DNA from: Duganella guangzhouensis
Lineage (GTDB): Bacteria; Pseudomonadota; Gammaproteobacteria; Burkholderiales; Burkholderiaceae_D
Direction: 5' to 3'
NCBI RefSeq assembly: GCF_009674535.1
Contig: NZ_WKJK01000011.1
Location: 203,104 to 267,103 of the forward strand
Length of the DNA: 64,000 nucleotides
This document shows, piece after piece, positions 44,767-53,022 of this stretch (position 1 is the stretch's first letter; each line of letters starts with the position of its first letter). A model generated the notes under the pieces. The model was not told the origin of the DNA and searched no databases. It saw only the letters and a list, made by a program, of their open reading frames with translations. A program made the translations under genes and the position numbers.

Positions 44767-46311
44767 GTGGCGGTGTGTCGACGATGGGCGAGCGCGCTTT
44801 GCCTGCTTCTGCTGTGCGCCAGCGCGTCCGCCCGCGCGGCCGGCGATACCTTGCACATCGGCTCCAAGCGCTTCACCGAGTCGTACATTCTGGGCGAGGT
44901 GCTGGCGCAAACGGCGGCGCCGTATGCGAAGGTCGAACATTTGCAGGGGCTGGGCAATACGGCGATTGTGCTGGCGGCCTTGCAGGCCGGGCGTATCGAT
45001 GTGTATCCGGAGTATGTGGGCACCATCGATGCAGAGATTCTGAAGCATCCGCAGCCATCGTCACCGCAGCAGATGCGCGCCGAGCTGGCGGCGATGGGAT
45101 TGGGTATGGCGGTGCCGCTGGGTTTCAACAATACCTATGCGCTGGCGGTACGCGGCGAGGCAGGTGCGCCGCTGAAGTTGAGCGAGCTGGCGGCGCGTGG
45201 CGGCTTGCGTTTCGGGCTGTCGCATGAGTTTATCGGACGCGCGGATGGCTGGCCGGGACTGGCGGTGCGCTATGGTCTGACGCAGCGCCCGCAGGGGCTT
45301 GATCATGGCATTGCGTACGAGGCGTTGCAGCAGCGGCAGGTCGATGTGATCGATATTTATTCGACCGACGCCAAGATCCACCAGTATCGCCTGCGTGTGC
45401 TGGAGGATGACCGCGCGTTCTTCCCGCGCTATGACGCGGTGCTGTTGTACCGGCTCGACGCGGCGCAGCGCTTTGCGGCCGCGTGGCAGGCGATCGGCAA
45501 GCTGGAAGGGCGCATCAGCGCGACGGACATGATCGCAATGAACGCGGCGGCGGAGATCGATGGCCAGCCGTTCGCGCGTGTGGCACATGACTGGCTGGCG
45601 CGGCACGCATCGGCATCCGCCGCGCCGCGTGCCGGCGATGCGGTCCCGCTGCCATCCGGCGCACGCGGCGGCCTGCTGTCCAAGCTGCTGGCCGACGACC
45701 TGTGGCGGCTGACGCGTCAGCATTTGACACTGGTGGCATTCGCTGTGGCGCTGGCCTGCGTGGCCGGCATCCCGCTGGGCGTGTTGGCGGCGTTCAGACC
45801 GCGTTTGCGGCAATCGGTGCTGGCCTTGACCGGCGTGCTGCAAACCGTGCCCTCGCTGGCGCTACTGGCCTTGCTGATCCCCTTGCTGGGCGCGATCGGC
45901 ACCGCCCCCGCGCTGGTGGCGTTGGTGGTGTACGCGCTGCTGCCCATCGTCCGCAACACCTGCACCGGCCTGCTGCAAGTGCCACCAGGCTTGCAACTGG
46001 CGGCGCAGGCGCTGGGCCTGCGGCCGATGCAAAAACTGCTACACGTTGATTTGCCGCTGGCGTTGCCGGTCATCCTGGCTGGCGTAAAAACCGCCGCAGT
46101 GATGAGTGTCGGTACGGCAACGATCGCTGCCTTCATCGGCGCCGGCGGTTATGGCGAGCGCATCACCATCGGCCTGGCGCTGAACGATAACGATATGTTA
46201 CTGGCCGGCGCCATCCCCGCCGCCCTGTTGGCCCTGCTAACACAAGGCATTTTTGAGTTGCTAGAACGAAAGCTGACTAACAGACATCGGCTTTATGTAA
46301 AGCCGATCTAA
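44767..46311 (+). CDS. Fused substrate-binding and permease protein, glycine betaine/choline-type ABC transporter
   Basis: A 514-aa single-chain protein. After a signal peptide it has an OpuC/ProX-type binding domain (about 27-285; IGSKRFTESYILGEVLAQ, VYPEYVGTIDAEIL, DVIDIYSTDAKIHQY) and then a five- to six-helix permease domain (about 315-505) with the coupling loop QAALGLRP-type stretch (AAQALGLRPMQKLLHVDLPLALP). Likely imports an osmoprotectant or quaternary amine. The required ATPase is not adjacent: the upstream gene is a metalloprotease (1-bp gap) and downstream genes face the other way. Starts with GTG. Confidence 0.9.
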   Translation: MAVCRRWASALCLLLLCASASARAAGDTLHIGSKRFTESYILGEVLAQTAAPYAKVEHLQGLGNTAIVLAALQAGRIDVYPEYVGTIDAEILKHPQPSSPQQMRAELAAMGLGMAVPLGFNNTYALAVRGEAGAPLKLSELAARGGLRFGLSHEFIGRADGWPGLAVRYGLTQRPQGLDHGIAYEALQQRQVDVIDIYSTDAKIHQYRLRVLEDDRAFFPRYDAVLLYRLDAAQRFAAAWQAIGKLEGRISATDMIAMNAAAEIDGQPFARVAHDWLARHASASAAPRAGDAVPLPSGARGGLLSKLLADDLWRLTRQHLTLVAFAVALACVAGIPLGVLAAFRPRLRQSVLALTGVLQTVPSLALLALLIPLLGAIGTAPALVALVVYALLPIVRNTCTGLLQVPPGLQLAAQALGLRPMQKLLHVDLPLALPVILAGVKTAAVMSVGTATIAAFIGAGGYGERITIGLALNDNDMLLAGAIPAALLALLTQGIFELLERKLTNRHRLYVKPI

Positions 46312-46439
46312 TTCGGGTTAAAGCGACCGCAAGTCTGTTTAAGGCGCCGTAATGATTTGTAATGGGTACTGCCGGCGTCGCTAGCAATCGATATAGTGAA
46401 TCCGTTGATTCAATCTCCCTCCCATTGACAACGGGTTCT

Positions 46440-46476
46440 CCCACTTGGCGTTGGTCCGCCAAGTGGGTTTTTTTTT
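46440..46476 (+). terminator. Rho-independent terminator
   Basis: An 11-bp perfect stem (CCCACTTGGCG / CGCCAAGTGGG), 6-nt loop and nine T residues. It ends the plus-strand metalloprotease/transporter unit and abuts the stop of the convergent acetyltransferase gene. Confidence 0.92.
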
Positions 46477-46966
46477 ATCCCTGCGCGGAAAGTTGCGTCA
46501 GTGCATCGCCTGTCACACGGCAGATGCGCCAGTCCGGCATCACCGTCGCGCCCATGCCTTCGTAGAACTTGATGGCATTCGCATTCCAGTCCAGCACCGA
46601 CCATTCGAAGCGGCCGCAATCGCGTTCCAGCGCCAGTTGCGCCAGCGCGACCAGCATCTGCTTGCCGTAGCCCTTGCCGCGATGCGCCTGCTGCACATAC
46701 AGGTCTTCCAGGTACAAGCCCTTCTTGCAGAGGAAGGTGGAAAAATTATGGAAGAACAGCGCGAAGGTCACCACCTCGCCGCCGGTTTCGCCCACCAGCG
46801 CTTCGCACACCGGCTTGTCGCAGAACAGGCTGTCGTGCAGCGCGGCCTCGTTGGCCACCACCATGTGCTCCAGTTTTTCAAACACGGCCAGTTCGAAGAT
46901 CATGCCGAAGATGGCGGGAATGTCGGCCGGCGTGGCCGGGCGGATGGTCAGTTCGGAAGTAAGCAT
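46475..46966 (-). CDS. GNAT-family N-acetyltransferase
   Basis: A 163-aa acetyltransferase of the spermidine/diamine acetyltransferase-like type. The acetyl-CoA loop is AHRGKGYGKQML, preceded by LYLEDLYVQ and followed by WNANAIKFYEGMGA, the usual C-terminal signature. It begins ITIRPATPADIPAI-like (LTIRPATPADIPAIFGMI). The start at 46966 shares one base with the stop of the upstream EamA gene (TGATG). The substrate is uncertain; a polyamine or amino acid is plausible. Confidence 0.9.
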   Translation of the reverse strand: MLTSELTIRPATPADIPAIFGMIFELAVFEKLEHMVVANEAALHDSLFCDKPVCEALVGETGGEVVTFALFFHNFSTFLCKKGLYLEDLYVQQAHRGKGYGKQMLVALAQLALERDCGRFEWSVLDWNANAIKFYEGMGATVMPDWRICRVTGDALTQLSAQG

Positions 46967-47874
46967 CAGGTTTTGGCAGTAGTGGAAGAATTCGGTTTCA
47001 GCGCCCAGGCCACGCTGGACAGGCACACCACCATGCCGGCCCATTCAATGGGGCCGGGACGGTAGTGTTCAAGCTGGATCGATAGCAGCACGGAGATCAC
47101 CGGCGTCACCACGCCGATGTACACCGCCTTGTCGGAGCCGATGCGGTGGATCAGCGTGAAGTAGGCGGCAAACGCGATCACCGAGCCCAACAGCGACAGA
47201 TAGAGCAGGCCGCCCACGTAGCTGAGCTTGCTCGGCAGACTGAAGTGCTGGCCGCTGGCGAGCACGTACAGCGCCACCAGCAGGCTGCCCCACAGCATCG
47301 ACCAGGCCATGGTCAGCAACACATTGTCCGATTGCTCGCGCACCTTGCCCACCATGAGGTTGCCGACGGTGCTGGCGATGGTCGCACACAGCGCTAGCAC
47401 CAGGCCCAGCAGGAAGTGGCCATTGCCACCGTTCAAAATATCATTCCAGGCGCCATGGATGGACTGGTAGAACAGCAAGGTCACACCACCGATGGCGACG
47501 CCGCCGGCAGCCCAGGTGCGCAGGCTTACCGGCGTGCCGAAGGCGAGCCGGTTCAGCAGCGGGCTCCAGAACACCATCAGCGCGAACAGCACCGCCACCA
47601 GGCCGGACACCAGGTATTGTTCCGAGCTATAGGTGCAGATGTAGCTGATGGCAAAGGTGGCGGCGCCTTGCGGCAGCAGCCAGCGCTGGGCGCGCCAAGG
47701 CAGCCGCAAACGATCGCCGCGCAGCGCGCACCAGCCGAACAGCACGGCGGACGCCAGCGCAAAGCGGTACACCACGGACACGGCGGGCGCCACTTCACCT
47801 AGTTGAAGAGTAATCGCGAAGAAGGTTGAGCCCCAGATCAGGCAGGCGATAACGAAGAGCAATGGAGAAGACAT
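46966..47874 (-). CDS. EamA/DMT family transporter
   Basis: A 302-aa inner-membrane protein with ten predicted helices in two EamA repeats (CLIWGSTFFAITLQLGEV first; GLVLALCATIASTVGNLMVGK starts the second). Family members export amino acids or metabolites by drug/metabolite transporter mechanism. The WGSTF motif near the N-terminus is typical. It is co-transcribed with the downstream acetyltransferase (TGATG overlap), suggesting that the two handle a common compound. Confidence 0.9.
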   Translation of the reverse strand: MSSPLLFVIACLIWGSTFFAITLQLGEVAPAVSVVYRFALASAVLFGWCALRGDRLRLPWRAQRWLLPQGAATFAISYICTYSSEQYLVSGLVAVLFALMVFWSPLLNRLAFGTPVSLRTWAAGGVAIGGVTLLFYQSIHGAWNDILNGGNGHFLLGLVLALCATIASTVGNLMVGKVREQSDNVLLTMAWSMLWGSLLVALYVLASGQHFSLPSKLSYVGGLLYLSLLGSVIAFAAYFTLIHRIGSDKAVYIGVVTPVISVLLSIQLEHYRPGPIEWAGMVVCLSSVAWALKPNSSTTAKT

Positions 47875-48037
47875 CAGGCCAGTATAGCGGGCCGGGCCGC
47901 ATCTTGCCTAGCGGATAGCATTTGGTGGCGGCGCAACGGTTAGGTGGCTAAGTTGTTTCAGACTTGTAAATTCAACGGTTTTCGCGGCAAACCCAAGTAT
48001 AGTGAATTTAATCGTCATCGTTTACCGGGAGCGCGTC

Positions 48038-48175
48038 ATGAACACCGGGCTGCAACTCAAGGTTGTCACGCTGCTGGGCTATGTAGCCCTGAGCAGCGCT
48101 TTGATCCTGATGCTGGCCGATGATGACATGCAGACCGCAGCCAAGGTGCTGTTCGCCTACATCTGGTTCCGCTGA
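48038..48175 (+). CDS. Small hydrophobic protein, 45 aa
   Basis: A short ORF, MNTGLQLKVVTLLGYVALSS onward, with one membrane helix (about 8-26), a middle acidic loop (LADDDM) and a second weak hydrophobic stretch ending FAYIWFR. CCGGGAGCG precedes the ATG with good spacing. It ends exactly where the convergent Mpo1-like gene ends. No family recognised. Confidence 0.5.
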   Translation: MNTGLQLKVVTLLGYVALSSALILMLADDDMQTAAKVLFAYIWFR

Positions 48176-48616
48176 TTAATACGCGAGCTTGAAGCGACGA
48201 TACAGGAAGCTCAGCACGAACAACGGTCCGATCAGCAGGAAGCGCAGGTCGTCGAAGAAAGACGGCTTCTTGCCCTCGATTTTGTGACCGATAAACTGGC
48301 CGATCCAGGCCAGCACAAATACCGTAATCGACAACGGCAGTACCGTGGCTGGCGGCAGCGTCACCAGGATGGCCAGCATGACTGCGGCCATCACGGCCAT
48401 GCCTACCGCAAAGCGCGGTGACAGGCGCAGATAGTACAGCATGGCGGCGGCGGTGAACGTCAGCGCCACCGCCGGATGCAGCGCCCACAGCAGGCCAAGC
48501 AGCGTGAACATGATGACCGGCACGCAGACAAAGTGGATCAGCTCGTTGGTAGGATGAACGTGGCTTTCGCTGTACTGGGCCAGCAGTGTATCGATGGTGC
48601 GGGGTTGCGGCATCAT
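48176..48616 (-). CDS. Mpo1-like (DUF962) membrane protein
   Basis: A 146-aa protein with four hydrophobic helices. The N-terminus has the conserved SHVHPTNELIHFVCVPVIM (His/Asn cluster) and the second half HKIEGKKPSFFDDLRFLLIGP, both diagnostic of the yeast Mpo1/YGL010w family. Mpo1 is a 2-hydroxy fatty acid dioxygenase with iron-binding histidines; the bacterial role is inferred only. The start is at 48616 (two adjacent ATGs) behind AGGAGACC. Divergent from the DNA glycosylase gene. Confidence 0.85.
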   Translation of the reverse strand: MMPQPRTIDTLLAQYSESHVHPTNELIHFVCVPVIMFTLLGLLWALHPAVALTFTAAAMLYYLRLSPRFAVGMAVMAAVMLAILVTLPPATVLPLSITVFVLAWIGQFIGHKIEGKKPSFFDDLRFLLIGPLFVLSFLYRRFKLAY

Positions 48617-48691
48617 GGTCTCCTGGGATTGTTGTTTGGCGTTGATTCTACACCTGTGGAGTAGCCTGTCCAGCATCCGCTACAATGGGCC

Positions 48692-49180
48692 ATGGCTTCC
48701 ACTTCCACCGCTCTGACCGGCCTGGCGCCGGTGCTAGACCAGCACACTCGCATCCTGATACTTGGCAGCTTTCCCGGCGCGGCATCGCTGGCGTCGCAGC
48801 AGTATTACGCCCATCCGCGCAATTTGTTGTGGCCGATTTTGTCGGCGCTGACCGGCGAACCGCTGGCCGAGTTGCCGTATGCCGAGCGCTTGCCACGTCT
48901 GCTGGCGCATGGTTTTGGTCTATGGGATGTGCTGGGCGCCTGTGAACGCGAAGGCAGTCTCGACTCCGCCATCCGCAAACCCGCCGCCAATGACTTCGCC
49001 CGCTTGCGCGAGCTGTGCCCGCAGTTGCACACAGTGGGCTTCAACGGCCAAACCTCCGGCAAGTTCGCCCCTCAGTTCGCGGCGCAGGGCTACCGCACGC
49101 TGGTGTTGCCGTCGACTTCCCCCGCACATGCCTCGCTTACATTGGTGCAAAAACTGGAGTGTTGGAAACTGCTGCTTTAG
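48692..49180 (+). CDS. Hypoxanthine-DNA glycosylase, UDG superfamily family 6
   Basis: A 162-aa uracil-DNA-glycosylase-fold enzyme of the deoxyinosine-excising group. The first motif is LGSFPGAASLASQQYYAHPRN followed by LLWPIL (active-site GSFPG and Asn of HPRNxxW), and the second is LPSTSPAH, which replaces the usual HPSP. Length is typical of the family. It removes deaminated adenine from DNA by inference. Monocistronic, divergent from the Mpo1-like gene. Confidence 0.88.
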   Translation: MASTSTALTGLAPVLDQHTRILILGSFPGAASLASQQYYAHPRNLLWPILSALTGEPLAELPYAERLPRLLAHGFGLWDVLGACEREGSLDSAIRKPAANDFARLRELCPQLHTVGFNGQTSGKFAPQFAAQGYRTLVLPSTSPAHASLTLVQKLECWKLLL

Positions 49181-49189
49181 TTTCCCTGC

Positions 49190-49936
49190 TCAGTGCCGAG
49201 GCATCACGAGATTTGAGAAAGATTGGGTTCGAACGAGCGAGGCAAGGATGCCGATTTCATTTGCGGCTTTGCGAGGCTCTGTTCGATCATCCACAATGAT
49301 CAGCGGGGAGTAAGTGTCGGCGAATGGTCCATTCAACACATCTCCAACCTTGCGCATTGCTCCTCCTGTCGCTTGCGGACTGGGGGGGATAACGTCGATG
49401 ACATCGTGTCCGTGCTCAAAGTCAAAAATGTGATCAACCATCGATGCTCCGCGCACGTGCACGCGTCGCTTGACTTTGACAGACGGATCGCGTGCCAAGA
49501 TATAAGGTTCAGCTTCTGCGATGAGATCGTGCGCCACCGGCGAATCACTCATCTGCTCTCTCGCCCATTGCGCTACTGCTAAAAGTGCAGTGATACTTCG
49601 GGCGAAATTCCATGCCGAATTTTTGTTTTGAGTGAGTAGTTTGAAATCTCCTTCATCCCCTAAAGTGACGCCGTGTGGTTTGACCAGGTCGCGTAGGGCG
49701 CGTGCTTTTGAGTGGTGATTAAGGTCCAAACCTAGCGCACTCAGGTGCGCAAATGTGTCGCCATTATCGCTGATCGTCAAATGGTCATCGCCAGCCTGAA
49801 TAATGTAAAGAGTGATTGCTGCATCATCGGGCAGGCTGAAAGGAGTGCCAATCCGCAGTCCAAGCTCGCCTCGCATGCCACGTACGTGCTTGCAGTCGTA
49901 TCGGGTAAGCGTCTGCGCCCATTCGCAGTTCAGCAT
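49190..49936 (-). CDS. DUF1828/DUF1829-type protein
   Basis: A 248-aa protein. The N-terminal about 95 residues match the DUF1828 pattern (RIGTPFSLPDDAAITLYI, LTISDNGDTFAHLSALGLDL); the remainder resembles DUF1829 (SVKVKRRVHVRGASMVDHIF ... DVIDVIPPSPQAT). No catalytic signature is obvious. It overlaps by 7 bp the preceding gene (49930-50385), so they form a two-gene operon. The GC content is lower than that of its surroundings, as expected for accessory DNA. Function unknown; such genes are often found in mobile or defence-type contexts. Confidence 0.75.
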   Translation of the reverse strand: MLNCEWAQTLTRYDCKHVRGMRGELGLRIGTPFSLPDDAAITLYIIQAGDDHLTISDNGDTFAHLSALGLDLNHHSKARALRDLVKPHGVTLGDEGDFKLLTQNKNSAWNFARSITALLAVAQWAREQMSDSPVAHDLIAEAEPYILARDPSVKVKRRVHVRGASMVDHIFDFEHGHDVIDVIPPSPQATGGAMRKVGDVLNGPFADTYSPLIIVDDRTEPRKAANEIGILASLVRTQSFSNLVMPRH

Positions 49937-50385
49937 GGTTGCTCCAGATCGAAAGGATCAATATTCGTTCGCGACAGAAACCAATCAACAAGACCCTGCC
50001 AATTTCCACAGTCTACGCCAATCTCGCGAACAGGGTGAACTTCCCCATTGGGCATGTGCTCGTGTGGGCCATAGATTGCCGCTATGCCATTGTGGCTGAG
50101 CTTGTCTTGAGGACAGACCTCAAGCTGATAAGCCCGATGACGTCTAAGCCCTATGCGCTGAAAGATCGATAAAATGATGAGGCAGTCATCGACAATGGTT
50201 GGAATGCGTAGCTCAATCTGCAACGTCATTCCAGGGATTGCAACTCCGCTGTCGTCAAACAATATCGCAGTTGCAACTAGCAACCCGCGATGGTTATCTT
50301 TTGGATGAAAACCTGACCAGTTTTTTGCGGTTTTCTTGTATTGCAGGAGCTGTGCCACCTTGTCTGCGTCAAAGTGCATTTGCAT
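49930..50385 (-). CDS. Hypothetical protein, partner of DUF1828-type gene
   Basis: A 151-aa acidic protein of unknown function. It contains FHPKDNHRGLLVATAIL, a long hydrophobic strand MTLQIELRIPTIVDDCLIIL, HRAYQLEVCPQDKLSHNG, a histidine stretch IYGPHEHMPNG and WFLSRTNIDPFD. The His/Glu-rich GPHEH could be a metal site. It precedes the DUF1828-type gene with 7-bp overlap, so the two are translated together. I do not recognise the family. Confidence 0.7.
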   Translation of the reverse strand: MQMHFDADKVAQLLQYKKTAKNWSGFHPKDNHRGLLVATAILFDDSGVAIPGMTLQIELRIPTIVDDCLIILSIFQRIGLRRHRAYQLEVCPQDKLSHNGIAAIYGPHEHMPNGEVHPVREIGVDCGNWQGLVDWFLSRTNIDPFDLEQPC

Positions 50386-50514
50386 GTCTGCCTACCGGGT
50401 TTATTTTTTACCAAGTCTAGCTGAAGCAGATATGTCAGTCGACACGAAACTTGCTTGGCGTGTCAAATTAACCAAAACGTCAACCTGTTGTGTTCGATAC
50501 TGGCGGCGCAAGTG

Positions 50515-51255
50515 CTACCCGGATACCGCCTGACAGATATAGCCGGTCAGGAGTGCAGCTTCCCAATCCAGGCGCCCTCGCGACTTCGCCAGTGCCGCCA
50601 TGTCGCGATTGTTGTATGGGACGGCCAGCAAACTCGATTGCCATTGCCCCTGGTGCTGCTCCACGATGGCATAGCGCGCGTCCGGCGAGCCGGATGCGAT
50701 GGTGTGAGGATAGGGATAGTCGTCCATGTAGGCGGGTTGCCCGATGCTGCCGGGATTGACAATCAATTGTCCGCGCGTGGAGCGCACGCTGCGCGCCACA
50801 TGCGAGTGGCCACATGCAATCAGCGTCGCCGCGACGTCACCCAGGCGGCTCTCGATTTCCTCCTGTGTGGCCGCCAAGTCGGCATTTTGCAGCAGGCACG
50901 TCACGTCGCTGGTCGGCGTGCCGTGGCATGCCAGTACCTCGGACGTGATCTGTTTGGCTGGCAGCAGGCTTGCAATCCATGTGAGTTCCCTGGACGTCAA
51001 CTGACTGTGGGCAAAGGTGTCGGCCATGCCGGAGCCCGCATGCAGTTCGAGAATTTGGCGCTCATGGTTGCCCGCCAAATGTAGCCAATCACTGGCCATC
51101 AGGAATTGCGCGGTTTCCAGCGGCAGCAGCGGTCCGGACAAGCTGTCGCCGAGATTGACCACGATATCGGCCCCGCGCCGCTTGATGTCGGCCGCAACCG
51201 CTTCGAGCGCCGGCAGGTTGCCGTGGATGTCAGATACGAAGGCGATACGCATCAT
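50515..51255 (-). CDS. Metallophosphoesterase (YfcE/MJ0936-like)
   Basis: A 246-aa calcineurin-like phosphoesterase. The metal-site motifs appear in order: DIHGN (N-terminus, IAFVSDIHGNLPAL), GDSLSGPL, GNHER, and GHSHVARS with a later NPGSIGQP. The predicted substrate is a phosphodiester, possibly a cyclic nucleotide. Its start overlaps by 4 bp the stop of the isochorismatase-family gene, indicating a two-gene operon. The physiological substrate is not known. Confidence 0.92.
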   Translation of the reverse strand: MMRIAFVSDIHGNLPALEAVAADIKRRGADIVVNLGDSLSGPLLPLETAQFLMASDWLHLAGNHERQILELHAGSGMADTFAHSQLTSRELTWIASLLPAKQITSEVLACHGTPTSDVTCLLQNADLAATQEEIESRLGDVAATLIACGHSHVARSVRSTRGQLIVNPGSIGQPAYMDDYPYPHTIASGSPDARYAIVEQHQGQWQSSLLAVPYNNRDMAALAKSRGRLDWEAALLTGYICQAVSG

Positions 51256-51818
51256 GCCACCGTGGCCAACGCCGCCAGCACCTGCCTGGTATCGACGATG
51301 GTCGCGTATTCGCCCTGCAGGTTGGCCAGCGCCATGGCATGCACTTCGTCTGCGCTTCTTGGCGTACCGGCGTAGTCGACTTTGGCGAAGGCGAAAGTGG
51401 CGTCGGCCACTACCTCGGTGTCGAAGCCCAGATTGCCGGCGGTGCGGGCAGTTGCTTCGACCGAGTTATTGGTGCTGACGCCGACGATAACGAGTCGGGT
51501 GATATCGCGCACCCGCAGCCAGCGCTCCAGTCCCGTGTTGATGAAGGCATCCGGCACATTCTTTTCCAGCACATGGCTATTTGGCAGTGGTGCTAATTGT
51601 TCCTGGAATTCCGCCCCCGGTTGGCCGGGCCAGAACACCGAGCCTGGGGTTCGGGACATATGCCGTACATGGACCACAGGAGCGCCGGCTTTGCGCCATG
51701 CCTGGAGCAGTGCGGCGATATTCTGTTCCGCGTCCGGGTTGTTGCGCTGGCCTGCGGCCGCTGACGCCATGCCTTTTTGCATGTCGATAATGATCAGAGT
51801 GGGTATTGTTGGCTGCAT
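51252..51818 (-). CDS. Isochorismatase-family hydrolase, Cys-to-Ser variant
   Basis: A 188-aa Rossmann-like hydrolase. The catalytic Asp is in LIIIDMQKGM and the Lys in VLEKNVPDAF, but the nucleophile position, normally Cys in a TxxC(V) motif, is Ser in GVSTNNSVEAT. Such proteins hydrolyse amides or vinyl ethers through a Cys thioester, so activity is doubtful or different here, although a subfamily sharing STNNSVEATAR exists in my memory of the family. Coupled to the phosphoesterase gene. Confidence 0.88.
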   Translation of the reverse strand: MQPTIPTLIIIDMQKGMASAAAGQRNNPDAEQNIAALLQAWRKAGAPVVHVRHMSRTPGSVFWPGQPGAEFQEQLAPLPNSHVLEKNVPDAFINTGLERWLRVRDITRLVIVGVSTNNSVEATARTAGNLGFDTEVVADATFAFAKVDYAGTPRSADEVHAMALANLQGEYATIVDTRQVLAALATVA

Positions 51819-51827
51819 GGCTAGGAA

Positions 51828-52127
51828 TTAATGGATGGGTTGAACCGCCAGGCGTAAGCCCATGGCGCTCAAGACGGCGCGCAGTGTCTTCAGTGAAGGA
51901 TTGCCTTTTTCTGATAAGGTGCGGTACATCGTGTTGGGATTGGCGTTGGCTTGGCGCGCAATTTCTTGTATGCCGCCAAATGCATTGCTTAGATAGCGAA
52001 GTGCGAGCATCAGATCCACTTCGTCCCCGGTCGCCAAAACATCATTCAGATATTCTGTCGCCAGCGCCGGGTCGTTGCGGAACATCTCGATGGTGGCTTC
52101 TTCATGAGAGCGATCTGTTCTTTGCAT
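51828..52127 (-). CDS. HigA-like addiction-module antidote protein, orphan
   Basis: A 99-aa DNA-binding protein whose second half has a Cro-type helix-turn-helix (IARQANANPNTMYRTLSEKG), followed by NPSLKTLRAVLSAMGLRLAV, typical of HigA/TIGR02684 antitoxins. The first half (FRNDPALATEYLNDVLATGD) matches the same group. No RelE/HigB-like toxin is found next to it: the upstream gap holds only about 150 bp with nested palindromes. It may be a relic or an independent regulator. Confidence 0.8.
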   Translation of the reverse strand: MQRTDRSHEEATIEMFRNDPALATEYLNDVLATGDEVDLMLALRYLSNAFGGIQEIARQANANPNTMYRTLSEKGNPSLKTLRAVLSAMGLRLAVQPIH

Positions 52128-52201
52128 TTCGTATTCGCGACAAGGCGAAGGATGGTGACTTGGCCTGACGGTCTAGATAGTGATTGATCTGATATATGTT
52201 A

Positions 52202-52221
52202 GCTTATAAGCGAATATTCGC
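52202..52221. promoter_or_regulatory. Nested palindromes, candidate operator of the HigA-like gene
   Basis: GCTTATAAGC (52202-52211) and GCGAATATTCGC (52210-52221) are both perfect palindromes that overlap by 2 bp, 75 bp upstream of the HigA-like start. Such sites are typical for autoregulating antitoxins. Binding is inferred. Confidence 0.5.
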
Positions 52222-52276
52222 AAGCGGTACATGTATAAAGGATCGTCTCACTCAGCGCGTTTTGATTTGAGCTGGA

Positions 52277-52957
52277 TCACTCAGCCACCACCACCCGCAC
52301 CGTGGTTTCGAGGTAGTCCTTGAAGCCCATGTTCAGGTAGAGCTGGTGGGCGGGGTTGCTGCGCATGACGTGCAGGAAGGAGCGGTCGCCGCGTTGCTGG
52401 TGGCGGTGGAGCAGCTTGGCGATCAGGCGCTTGGCCAGGCCGCGTCCCTGGTAGTCGGGATGGGTGCAGACGCCGCTGATTTCGCATAGCCCCGGCGCGC
52501 GCAGGCGTTCGCCGGCCATGGCCATCAAGCGCTCGCCGTCGAAGTAGCCGAAGTAGTCGCCCAGTTCGATGGTGCGGATGCCGAACGGACCCGGCTTGCA
52601 CAGCGTGGCCAGTTCCAGCGCGGCGGCGGCGTGGTGCGCTTGCAGCGGTAGCGCATCCGGCGCCGGATCGGCGGCGGGGGCCACGCCATCCCACAGCATG
52701 CGGTACATGGTGGTCTCGGCGTCGATGCGCCAGCCGGGCGGGGCGGCGCCGGTCCAGTTTTCGCAGTAGAAGTGTTCGCCCGGCGTGACCCACGGCGCCA
52801 GCGCGCCGAAGTCCGGCCGCGCCGGGTCGGCAAAGGCGATGATGGGCGAGAAGCCCTGGGTGTAGCGGCGTGCCTGGTCGGTGCCGTCCGAGTAGCGGCG
52901 GTGGGCGCCGTTCAGCGCGTGCCAGAAGATGTGGTCGAGTTGTGGCTTGCGTTCCAT
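52277..52957 (-). CDS. GNAT-family N-acetyltransferase
   Basis: A 226-aa acetyltransferase with its acetyl-CoA motif in the C-terminal half (ICEISGVCTHPDYQGRGLAKRL) and a terminal HVMRSNPAHQLYLNMGFKDY stretch. The N-terminal half (about 110 residues) lacks recognisable catalytic features, as in FR47-type members. ATG at 52957. Substrate unknown. Lone gene next to the NAD-binding protein. Confidence 0.88.
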   Translation of the reverse strand: MERKPQLDHIFWHALNGAHRRYSDGTDQARRYTQGFSPIIAFADPARPDFGALAPWVTPGEHFYCENWTGAAPPGWRIDAETTMYRMLWDGVAPAADPAPDALPLQAHHAAAALELATLCKPGPFGIRTIELGDYFGYFDGERLMAMAGERLRAPGLCEISGVCTHPDYQGRGLAKRLIAKLLHRHQQRGDRSFLHVMRSNPAHQLYLNMGFKDYLETTVRVVVAE

Positions 52958-53022
52958 GCGTCTTGCCTTGTTCAGGGCCGGTGGTTATGCTGCTTGCAGT
53001 CTAACTAAAAACCGGGGGATCA

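Noticed and set aside
42273..45131. Long open frame opposite the metalloprotease and transporter genes
   Set aside because: It mirrors two genes with clear domains, has a His/Arg/Gln-rich shadow composition and no recognisable motif; GC-rich codon bias creates such antisense frames.
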